Under the pieces are notes generated by a model that had not been told where the DNA came from, searched no databases, and saw only the letters and a list, made by a program, of their open reading frames with translations. A program made the translations under genes and the position numbers. DNA of 64,000 bases from Luscinia megarhynchos. Its lineage: Eukaryota > Chordata > Aves > Passeriformes > Turdidae. The stretch covers positions 62,725,352-62,789,351 of the forward strand of contig JAPFBE010000003.1 in NCBI GenBank assembly GCA_034336665.1, given 5' to 3'. Below are positions 1-10,100 of this stretch, piece after piece (the first letter of the stretch is position 1; every line of letters begins with the position of its first letter).

Positions 1-249
1 CGATCCATATCAGCACAGTGCCACTTTCAGAAGATTTAAGTCTTAGTCAAAACTAAATTAGTATTATGTAAGTACATACCTTTTTTTCCCCTGTTTGTAA
101 TAATACTGCTATGTTAAAAGTTGCATGTAGGTCGAACGAGGCAGCAACTGCTCTGTAACATCCGAAGCAAATCCAAACTCAAACCTGGGAATACAGAAGC
201 ATTAGTTAGTGTAACAGGTCCTGCGGAGTCCTCCGCGAGCAGATGTTAT
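1..249. other. Left edge, no recognisable gene
   Basis: This is AT-rich sequence left of the first CpG island. No coding exon could be recognised on either strand. If the island at 250-860 is the SLC25A15 promoter, this stretch would be the beginning of that gene's first intron on the minus strand. That is inference from synteny. Confidence 0.4.
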
Positions 250-860
250 TTCAGCCGCAGATGTTTCTCGCTGCCGATGCGCTCTCCACAGGCCGAGGCG
301 CAGGCAGGAGGCAGCGCTGCTCCTCGCAGTGGCCCCGTGGGCAGGCCGTGGCCCCGCTTCCCCAGGTGGCAGCAGGCCGGCCCCGCGGCGGGCAGGGCAG
401 CAGGCTGGCCGCGGCTGGCACACGTGCTGCCGCGGGAGCGCGCCGCCGCTCCGGGCCGGGGAGGCCGCGGCTCCCGTTCCTTCGGAGCGGGAAGCCCGGC
501 CCGCGCTGGCGGGGCAGAGCCCGCCCGACCCCGGCCCGGCGCCTCTCCCGGGGGCCGCGCTCCGCCGCGCATCGCGGGCCCGGGCGCATCCCCAGCCGCG
601 GCAGCGCTCCGGGCCGGCCGCCCCCGCCCGCCGGCGGGAGGGCGAGCCGCCGCCCCCGAGCCCCGCTCACCGGAGCCGCCGCCCGCCGAGCGGCCCCGCC
701 GCCTGTGCCCCGAAATAGGCGGCGATGGAGGCGGCGCGGCCCCGCCGCGGCCCGGGAAGGCGCGGGCCGGCAGGCGGCGGGGGGGCGGCGGGGCCGGGCT
801 CTGCCTCGGCTGCCGCTGGCTGCGTTTCAGCTTGCTGAGCGGGATGCCGCCGGATTTATT
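250..860. promoter_or_regulatory. CpG island, probable promoter of a minus-strand gene (SLC25A15 by synteny)
   Basis: About 600 bp of very GC-rich, CpG-dense sequence with an abrupt change to AT-rich DNA near 845. Several GC boxes and CGG-rich stretches are visible. In human the gene beyond MRPS31, transcribed divergently from it, is SLC25A15. Because MRPS31 and FOXO1 are on the + strand here, SLC25A15 would be on the minus strand leaving the window at position 1. No SLC25A15 coding exon is seen. The identity therefore rests on gene order and the minus-strand donor at 669-670. Confidence 0.6.
671..845 (-). other. Candidate non-coding first exon of the divergent gene (SLC25A15?)
   Basis: Read on the minus strand, the island contains the splice donor CTCCG|GTGAGC, with the last exon base at 671 and the intron GT at 670-669. 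A first exon could run from near the island's right edge (about 845) to 671. SLC25A15 has a non-coding first exon in mammals, which fits the lack of a convincing reading frame here. The start is a guess and no transcript evidence is available. Confidence 0.3.
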
Positions 861-904
861 AATTAAAACCTTTTTTTTTAATTTCTTGTGGATCTTTTTT
901 AGAT

Positions 905-1060
905 GTATGTTTGTTTGTTTTTCTTCTAGTTGCATGGTTTTGTTGTTGGGGTATTTTTTGTTTTTAAAGGATTTCTTTAAGAACTGTGCACCCTGAATAC
1001 GGTTTATGTATAGAGAGGAGCTGCCGAGAGCCCCGAGACACTGTCCTAAGCTGTCACTTT
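905..1060 (+). repeat. Diverged duplicate, copy A
   Basis: This segment aligns by eye with 2480-2635. Shared landmarks in the same order are a T-rich run then TTTTTAAAGG, CACCCTGAA, GGTTTATGTATAG versus GGTATGTGTAGGG, GAGCTGCC, CCCCGAGA and TCCTAA. Similarity looks like roughly 70 percent with small gaps. The origin is unknown: either a local duplication or two copies of an undescribed interspersed element. Confidence 0.5.
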
Positions 1061-1498
1061 CTTGATCCTAGCTTTTTGGGACTTTGAGGTGGCATACAGT
1101 GGCCCTGAAGTGCTTGCAATAAGGCTCACCAGGAACAATGTCTAGTTGAAAGCAGTAGGACACTGTACAGTCTGTGGCAAGGTGAATGAACAGCTGCCAT
1201 AATGTGTGTCAGTGATCAGTCATATTTGAGTTAGTCCTCCAGACCAGGAAGTGTTTCTGGGAAGCACTGTATGCCCTGTAATCCCTGTTGAGCTGCACAT
1301 GTGTTTGCATGGGTTGAGATATACAGACCTACATGTTTCATCTTAGATCCACAAAATAAAAACCGTGGCTCTTACTTTCACAGCTCAAACCAAGGAGAAA
1401 AATTATAAATTATAAACTTAAATGTATCTTTTCCCCCCATCACTTTTCATTAATTGCAAAGTTCAGATTTTAATTTCTTATATGTTTATGTAACATAT
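1061..1498. other. Intergenic, nothing recognised
   Basis: This is single-copy-looking sequence between duplicate copy A and the CR1 fragment. I see no exon or repeat family in it. Confidence 0.5.
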
Positions 1499-1950
1499 TG
1501 GTTGGAAGGGAGCTTAAAGACCATCTAGTTCCGAACCCCTGCCATGGGCAGGGACACCCTTCACTAGACTGAGTTTCTCAGTTTCATCTGACCTACCCTC
1601 GAACACTGCCAGGGATGGGGCATCCACAGCTTTTCTGGGCAACCTGTGCCAGTGCCTCGCCACCCTCACAGTAAAGAATTTCTTTCTAAAACTAATCTAC
1701 ACTACTCTCACTTTGAAGCTGCGCTCCAGCTCTCTTGTTGGCTCCCTTCAGGTATTGGGAGGCTGCATTTTGGTCACTCTGAAACCTTCTCTTCTCCAGG
1801 CTGAAGAATCCCAATTCTTTCCTTGTGGGGGAGATACTCTAGCCCTTTAATCAACTTGGTGTTCCTCCTCTGGACTTGATCCAACCGATCTGTGTCCTTC
1901 CTGTGCTTATGACCCTAGAATTGAATGCATTACTCCAGGTGCAGCAATTG
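1499..1950 (-). mobile_element. CR1 LINE fragment, 3' end, reversed
   Basis: The + strand reads as the reverse complement of a CR1 3' region. It has GGTTGGAAGGGAGCTTAAAG, CATCTAGTTCC, CCATGGGCAGGGACACC, CTCACAGTAAAGAATTTCTT, CTTCTCTTCTCCAGGCTGAA and then CTCCTCTGGACTTGATCCAA. It is 5'-truncated, as most avian CR1 copies are, and carries many substitutions, so it is an old insertion. It lies between the two CpG islands. Confidence 0.9.
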
Positions 1951-2479
1951 TTAAGGAAGAACAGCCTAGATTATAGATGGTTTTAGAAATTGAATCATAA
2001 TTTCATTAATGTAAAAAAATTGTTGAGTCTGTTGTAGTGATTTTGAGCTACTTGTGCATCCCAAATAATCCGCAATACTTAGAGATTGCTGTTTCATTGG
2101 CAAGAATTTTGACCTCTATACTGACTTCAGCACTGTTGGAAGATCCATCTAAACTCCTGCAATGGATGAATTCTTATCTATAACACTCCTAATGCAGTGA
2201 AGCTTGCGATTAAGATGCCATTAAACCACTGCCTGCCATAACTGTTTGCTGGTTGAAACACCAGACCTTGGGCATTTCATTGTGCTCCTTCATAGCCACA
2301 TTCCTCGGGCAGACCACCAGGCCTGATCTGCTCTTACTGGTCCCTGTAGAAAAGATGGAGACTGTGACTGCGCTGGAAATGTTGCCTGGGAGCTTTTGTA
2401 GCCCTGGAACGCAGCACTTCCACGGGCATGTCGCCACCACGCGGCTTTTTCTGCTGCCTGCACCCGTGGCTGCTCGGCC
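1951..2479. other. Intergenic, nothing recognised
   Basis: No exon or repeat family was recognised. The sequence becomes richer in CpG from about 2400, just before duplicate copy B. Confidence 0.45.
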
Positions 2480-2635
2480 GAACCGAACTTTTTGTCCATG
2501 CACCGTGCTGGTGCCGAGTTTTTGTTTTAAAGGGGATATTTAGTTAGGGATTGCACACCCTGAAGTAGCAACGCTTGGTATGTGTAGGGAGAGCGTGGAA
2601 GAGCTGCCATAACCCCGAGAGACTCTCCTAAAATG
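2480..2635 (+). repeat. Diverged duplicate, copy B
   Basis: This is the partner of 905-1060, in direct orientation about 1.56 kb downstream. See copy A for the shared landmarks. The sequence just upstream (about 2400-2510) is unusually CpG-rich for the spacer. Confidence 0.5.
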
Positions 2636-3109
2636 GAGTATCAATTTGCTTAGAGTTTATCCTCAAGCTTCCCCTCAAAGGATTTAGGCGTGACAGAAAT
2701 GGGACATGCGTGCAGAGGCATTAACTTGTGAGAGCTTTGTAGGAATGTGGAAGTGCATTCTGGCACTCAGGGGGTCTGGCTTGGGGTATGTGTGACGGAG
2801 TGGCACAACTCCAGTTCAACAGAGCATTTTGGCAGTGGAGGGATGGGTAACCTCTGGGGGCTGCCATGGAAACTTGTCTGATGCGGGAGATGAAAGGGTT
2901 CCCTTGCACGGTGTGTTTCTGTCCATTCTGCAGGATACTGGCAGTCCAAAGCTATCTCTTGGCCCTACACCCTCTCCAGCCAAACACCGGCAAACCCTTT
3001 GCTCCCTGTAAGGCAGTTTGCATTTCCTAATTCGTATGAAAATCTTCATTATCCAGGAGGATGGATGCCATTTCCTGGCAAGCACGTTTCAGGAAGATGT
3101 GAGCCTCGG
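2636..3109. other. Intergenic spacer before MRPS31
   Basis: This is ordinary sequence leading into the MRPS31 CpG island. No exon or repeat family was recognised. Confidence 0.5.
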
Positions 3110-3600
3110 CAGGGCTGAGCCGAGCAGGATGACTTCCCCGGGCCCGCCGGCAGCGCCCGGCAGCCCCCGAGCGGTGAGGCCGCCGGGGCTGCGCGGCGCC
3201 GGGGGCGGGGCGGGGCGGAACGCCGCTGCGCGGAACGCCCGTGCGCGGCTCGTGTTGCCGGCCGGCGGCGCGGGAGCGCGGGGCGGCGGCGCGGCGATGT
3301 GGGGCGGCGTGCGCGGCGGTGGAGGGCTGGCGGCCCGGCTGCTCGGGGCCCGCGGCACGGCCCGCAGGTACCGCCTGCCCCGCACCCTCACCGGCGCTCG
3401 GGCCGGCCGGCATTGCCGTGAGCCGCGCCGCGCCGTGCCGCAGGGCGCGGCCTTCACAGGGACGGGGCTCGCCCGTCCTGCCGGGGCTGGGGGGCGGAAG
3501 GCAGCGGGATGGAGCCGGGCGGAGGGGAGTGCCTGGGCCGTGTTTCTCGTGCTGCTTTCCTTGCCGTCCTTCCCGTCTGGAGCGCTGTGAATGATCCGCA
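3110..3600 (+). promoter_or_regulatory. MRPS31: MRPS31 CpG-island promoter
   Basis: A GC-rich, CpG-dense block spans the MRPS31 start codon at 3297. Tandem GC boxes (GGGGCGGGGCGGGGC) lie at about 3201-3218. TGCGCGG-type motifs resembling NRF1 half-sites follow at about 3226-3247. No TATA box is visible. This fits a housekeeping promoter of a nuclear gene for a mitochondrial protein. The transcription start cannot be fixed from sequence but should lie between about 3200 and 3290. Confidence 0.75.
3297..3367 (+). CDS. MRPS31: MRPS31 exon 1 (coding part)
   Basis: Codes residues 1-23 plus two bases of codon 24. It is rich in Gly, Ala, Leu and Arg with no acidic residues, typical of a mitochondrial targeting presequence. 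It ends CGCAG|GTACCG. Nothing in this exon alone identifies the gene; the assignment follows from joining in frame to exon 2. Confidence 0.85.
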
Positions 3601-6600
3601 TGTGTGACCTGGCCGTAGTTTTGCGCCCTGTACCAGCAGAGCGGCGCTGCCTGTCGGGCATTGTTGTAGCTGCAAGTACGGGCTGAGAGCAGTATTTGGG
3701 AGTTCTTTCTCGTTTTTACGAAAGGATTTGATTCTGCTTTTAACGACAGTTCAGTTTGCGTTGATTTATTATTTTTTTTTAGTTTTGAAACTCCTCAGTG
3801 TTGTTGAAGAAGCACCCATGCGGTGATGGTCTCATGTACGAAGCAGCTCGGGTTCTTTGGTGGCTTTGCTTTCCGAGGCCAGGCAAACTAGATGGTGGGT
3901 GAAGTTCAGGGTTGCAAACTGCAGTGCGCTGCTGGCTTTAAGTGCCTGAGGCTTTCAGCCTTGCTGTGCTTTTCTGATGCTGTAGGCAAAGACCAGGCTG
4001 GGAAGGTCGGAGCTGTTCAGCCTGGAGAAGAGAAGCTTGCATGGAGACCTCACAGCAACCTTCCAGCGTCTGCAGGGGGCCTGCAGAGAAGCTGGAGAGA
4101 GACTCTGTCAGGAAAATGGGTACAAAATATGTGGATGCCCCAGCCCTGGCAGTGTTCAAGGCCTGAGGTGACCTTGCCTATGGCAGGGAATATTAAAGCT
4201 AGGTGATCTTTAAGGTCCCTTTCACGATTCTGTGATTTCTGGATGGTTACATAGTTTTAAGGAGCATACAGCCTGAATTAAGGAAAAAAGGAGTTTGTCG
4301 AGAACCTGTGGAGAATGGTGCTGTGTAAAACAGCAGATCTCCTACCGTCTTCCCAGTAATGAGGTTCTGAAGCTTTCCTTAAATTTTACTGTTGCTTCTC
4401 AGCATTGAAATTTAGGGTTTAATGCTGACATTTGATCAAGTGCGGTGTGACCAAAGTGTGATGCAGTGCCTGCTGAAACTGGCAAATTTTCCTTTTTTAG
4501 CCAAAGAGAGGTGTGTGTGAGGAGGAGAGGTATGCCACAGTTCCGTCAGATTTGTGGAAATGTTTTAAGATCTGTTGAAGTTTTTTATTTTGAATCAAAA
4601 TATTTTTTATTTTTTAATTTCTGTAACTTGAAGATGATTTTTAAACAAAGTAGGTGTGGATGCAAGGGTTTAAACACTGCATTTTTTAGACTGTTACAGA
4701 GGATGGCTCTTTGAATTTTATGATAGTTTTCCTAGAGAATATAGCTATGTCTGTGTTGCAGAATGTCCTGAGCACCTGCTTGCTGTCCCTGGCCTCACAT
4801 CCTCAGCTACACTGTGTCAGTTTCGGCTTTTTTGCAGTGATGTGCTAAACTAAGCAGAGGAGCTGTAACCCAAAAAACTTTCCTTTGTTTGTTACTGGGT
4901 TAACTTGCAGCAGAATCCATGTTGCAGAATAAGGGAATGTGATCTGTAATAGTGCCACAAGTATGAAAACATGTGTAGTTAAGTGTGTGTGTGTACAGTC
5001 TTTTTTTCAGATGGCTGGGAGTGATCTCTTTATTGACTCATACTAAGAGTTTTGGTGGGTTTTCTGTAGTATCAATGAATTTAAGTATCAGGTACCAGTA
5101 AATTCAAACTGCTACCTAATGCAGAAATACTTTGGAGTTCTAAGTTCTTGTATTATTTCCTTCCACAAATAAATGGTATGCAAAGTTATTTACTTTGTAT
5201 TTGTGATGAAACCATAAGTAATCAAGAATTTGAAATGGTGTCCCAGCCCTTCTGAGAAGTCAAAAGGTAAATGTTTGACATGTACTTAACACAGTCAGGT
5301 TGCACTCTGTTGGGCCTAGACAATTGTAACTGTTGTTTTGGGGTTTTTGGTAGGTTTACAAAATTCAGCCTTGGACCCTGTTTTTAACTTCTGTTTCCTA
5401 ACTTTGTATATCATCTAGCAAACAGGAGCTCTTCAGCACAAGCAGCGTGCTTTCTAAAGACAAAGATAAATCTGCTGCTTCCAAAGACAGCAGGCATGAA
5501 GGGACAGCAAAAAAGCAGGAGGATGGAGCAGAAACACCAAAGCAGAAGCTGTTAGACATTATTGGTAATATGAAGGTGGAAGTGACCTACAGGAAGAAAC
5601 TCCAACAACTGAAAGCCAGTGAGAGCAAGAAGCAAGCCATGAAGCAGCTGGAAGGCCTGGACAGTGAAGGTTCTGTGCCTCAGGGAATTGCAGAAGACAC
5701 CCAACAGTAAGTATAACAAACTCTTCTTAGCCTGTTTTATCCTTATTTCAACTTTCTTTTTCATTATTTAGGACAAAATAAACCATTTCCAACCACGGAA
5801 AATAATTTTGTAAGGGAGTGTGGTGCACAGTTGTAGGCTGGAGTAAATCACAGGGCAGAATCTGGGCAAAAGGTGCTGTATGCTGTCAACCATATTCTGC
5901 CTTTTTCTACAGTAAGATTATGGCAAGGTAGCATTATCACCTGCTTGTGAAAAGTTTTTTTTAATGGGAGGGGGGAAATACTGTCCAGATAAAATACAGT
6001 GAAACTGAGGAAAAAGAAAAAAAAATTAAGAATGGCATCATGATGTTGAGTCTTTGGAGCTGCTCCTGTCCATGTGTTTTACATCATATTTATCACCCCG
6101 CAGGTCTGTGCTGCCAGTGGTTTCCAAGCTGTGTGTCCGAGGGGCTGTGCAGTGGCACAGGGCTGCCATTTCCCCAGGCTGGGGAACAAGAGCTTGTCAG
6201 GGTCCTTCAGCATTTGATAATTAGGGCAACATAGGGCAAACCTGCCTGTCCCACTGGCCACCCCTATTTGGGGAAAAATCTGACTAGTTTCTGAGCTTTT
6301 AAGATATGAAATGGCAGTACAGAAATGACAATTTCTGAATATATTAAAGGCTTTTTTTTTTGTTGTTTGTTTGTTTCTGTGTGTGTTGTGTCGCTGTTTA
6401 CAGAGGCAAGCCTTTAAATCCAGAACTGGTGAAGGCTGCTTCTGCAGTTGCATCTTCCCTTCCACACAACAAGAAACAGACAGTATCAGAACTCCTTGCA
6501 CAACTAAGAAGACATGAAGAAACCACAGATAAACAGAAGAAGGGGGGAGCTATTAACATACGGTCTGTGTATTGATTGTTTTTCTCAATTACATTAGAAA

Positions 6601-7151
6601 TTCTGGTTGTTGCAATGTCATCCTGAAGGTGGCTGCTTTCTGTGTTGGAAAGGTGGCCCTGGAAAATACCTTTGGATAGTTTATCCTTAGGATTAATGAA
6701 CATTAGTAACATTATTGATCTGGTTATACCAAACTCTGTGAATTTTGCCATCATCTTTCTGAAGTGGTTTTGCAGAAACAGAATTGCTTTCACGCTCAGG
6801 ATCATTGCTTTCTTGGACAGGCTAGCAAAGTAACAGCTCTTTTTGTGAGGTTTTTGTTTGTGTTGTTTTTTTTTTTTCCACAAGCTTCCAAAATTCTCAC
6901 ACAATGGATGGATTTGTAGATGTCTCAGACGTTCTGTCTGGACTGGTGAATTTTCATGACAGCTCTGCAGAACTGAACTAGAGCAGCTCTGTTTATAGCC
7001 CCACCCTTCCTTTCAAAACTTTCCAGTCAACGCACGAAACTCATCTCTTGGCTTAACTCTGTTTCCAGTGTGGCTTTCAAACAGATGAGAAACATTTGTT
7101 TGGAAACTCAAACAGTTGTGCATACGGCTCTTTTGGATGATGGTTAAAGAC

Positions 7152-7186
<35 letters not shown>

Positions 7187-10100
7187 AGCTAGTAGTCAAA
7201 TACCTACCCAGAAAATGAGGCATTAAATCCAGGTGAAATACTGAACCAAACAGAAAATTGGATTTTTACCAAAATATTGAGTGTGAAACCTTTCTTTATG
7301 TCTGTTTGCAGAGCGAAATGCAAGCTGCTTGTCTTAGTTTTGTTTTGTGACAATGAATTTGCCCCAGCTGAGGATCTAAGCTTGATCCATCTATTATCAT
7401 TTGTAGGTTACATGTATTTCTACTTGTAGGTGTCAGTAAAGGATCTGCTGGAATGATTATCAGTGTTCTGCAAACAGAGCTAATGGTGTCGGTGGCTGAT
7501 GTCTGCCTGAGTGGAAATTAAGGAAGAAAGAGGCAGATTCTTGCAAGCAGGTTGAGTTAGATGATTGCATAGACTGGGCTGTACGATACTCAGTGAACAA
7601 CTTCGTTAAGCAAAATATCTGTTCTTCAGATATGACGACTGTATATATAGAGCATATGTTTATCAAATTGTTAATTACCAGGGAGCTTGTTCCCTCTCTG
7701 TCACTGAGTTCTTTAGAAGGGCAGAGTACATGAATGACTTAATTGTGGCAGAGGCTGTGGGTGACCAACTTAAACGTAATTGAAACCTACTCGAATACCC
7801 GAGATGTTGGAGGACCACAGAGATACTGAGTGAGCTAACACATGCAGTGCCCAACCTGGAATATGCCAGTCTCCCTTCCTTAGGGTGCACATGCTCTTGT
7901 CTAGGTGTGGTTTCTCTGCCTGCTGGCATCACAGGCTCGCTCTTTCATCACCTATGGCACTTTCCCTGGAGCACTGACCCAGCTCTGGCTGCAGTGGAAG
8001 AAAGACGGTGACTAAGGAAGTCGTAGTCAAAGCAAAAATGTTTTTTTTTCTCTTGAAAGAGAGTTTAAATTATTCAGAAATTTAAAAGCTGCAGGTATAT
8101 AGTGCCTCTATATTTTTGGTTGGAGGGTTGTGATGTTCCAATATTTTATGACAGGCTTGTGGATGAAGAACTATTGTTAGAAAAATGGATTTTCCTCAAC
8201 CAGAACCAGCCTTTTTGGAATGTCATGGCTGGCTTGCTGTGCTCTGTGTTGGCAAGTTCTGTTCCCTTAGGCAGCTTTGTGACCTAGCTTGTTTCTCCCA
8301 GCAAATACAGTCCTCTTCCTGCTGCCATTTGCTGAAAAGTTTTAGTTTTCTTCTTTCAGAGTTAGGTGACAGAAACTCTATCAGTGGGTGAGTTTTTGAG
8401 AAAGACCAGCAATTTGCGCTGATTTTCATGACAAAAAACTTGGTTATAGTAACCTTTTAGAGCTAGTACTGACCTCTTAGTTCTTTTAGATAAATACAGT
8501 ACTTTCAGGTTTCTGACTAGTGTTTAAAAATGTTGATTTTACAAAGCCCAGCAGCCTTCATGCTTGATTTTGCGTGATTTATGCTCCATGATACCTTAAT
8601 CCACACAATGTTTTTGATATATTAGAAAGCATTCACTTTTGTTCATGCATAATTATTTTGTGTTGAGTTTTATTTGACAGTAAGAGAATACATGCAATTT
8701 AACTTTCCCTTTCTTTCCTGTAAAGGTTTTGCATTCAATATACTGACGCATTTTAAAAGCCAATGTATATTCCTCAGTTATTTACAATATTTAAAAGCAA
8801 GGTACTTTCACAAGCAGTAGAGCCACATAGTGCTGAACTGCAACAAACTGAATACTGCTATTGTGATTTATAATATGTAGAGCTGTATGTTGTCCAGATC
8901 TTTTGTAAAAATTTTTTTTACCAGGATTGTAGCAAGACCTCCAGAGGTCACTGTTGTATGCAGTCATCTCATTGCCTTGTAGAAAGCACGGGGACAGGGC
9001 ACTCACTAGGAGGGGAAAATATTAACGATACAGGAATTTATTTTCCTCAGTGTGGGCTAAAGTTTCACTCAATGGAAATCACTACAGCACTGCACCAAAA
9101 TAAAATCTGCAGCCCTACAATTTCAGCTCCTGTTTTGGGTGAACAAGAAAAGTAATTCAGAGCTTTGGCTAGAATATATCCAAAGCTCCTTGGGTCTCTG
9201 TTTTAAGTATTATAATTATTGGCTGATGATCAGGAAATAGAGAGAGTCTGTGGTTGTTACAAAGTCCTACCACTTCCCATCTCTGCGAGGCAGGTGTATG
9301 TAGGAACTTTGGTTTTTAATGTGTTGGAACATGAGGTAATACATATCTAACCACTATGGGTACACTAGGGGTTGGAGTGTGACTTTTTAAACCAATACTC
9401 TTTGCTTCAAAAGGCATTAAAAAGATGTTTGTAGTTCTACTTTTGTTAGTACAGGTGCACTTTTCATGATGGAGTGATGAATGTTGCTGCCAGAAATGTT
9501 CATATACCACTGATGGGGTGACATTAGGATTTCCTAGCAAGGAGCATGATACCATTGACTGTGTGTTCTGATAGCTCAGTAGTGTAGTCATTCCACACCT
9601 ATAGGGCAAAACTGCAAGTAAGTCAGGGAACAGAGCTTCTCTGAGCAATCATGACTCCCCTGAAGCAGCCTTCTAGGTCACAGCTGAGTCAAGCTATTGG
9701 GCTGGGCTGTGTGTGGCTGACCTTAGGAATTATGCCCCTTTGACCCTTGTAAGTGTGTCAAGCCTCTGGCCCAGCACCAGCTCACTAATGCCAGTAGCCA
9801 CTTCACTGAGTAATTTCTAATGTGAGATATGCGACTAATCTGAGATTGCTTTTCATTTGAAATTAAAATGAAATTATTTCAAACTTGTTTTCAGATGCCT
9901 TTATTTCAGAGTAGATACTGGAAGAGCTATGCTATTCTTGTTCTGCCATTTGAAACCACATCTAAAACTGAAGAGAAATCATGCTGTGTTTCTGTGGCAA
10001 TTAGCTTTTACAATTTTCCAGAAGTACTTCTTTCTTGTCAGTAAAATCTCTTTTGACTTAAGCTGCCAAAAGCATAGTTTGAATTTCATTCAGATTTTCA

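Noticed and set aside
246..935. Several 130-290 codon frames on both strands across the first CpG island
   Set aside because: Composition-driven (Arg/Pro/Ala/Gly) with no family signature. All are explained by lack of stops in CpG-rich DNA.
3018..3661. 190-codon frames on both strands across the MRPS31 island
   Set aside because: They are shadows of CpG-rich sequence. The real coding exon is the short 3297-3367 segment, which joins in frame to exon 2.
5426..5706. Alternative acceptor AACAG for MRPS31 exon 2
   Set aside because: Starting the exon at 5426 shifts the frame relative to exon 1. Only 5419 keeps the reading frame open into the conserved sequence.
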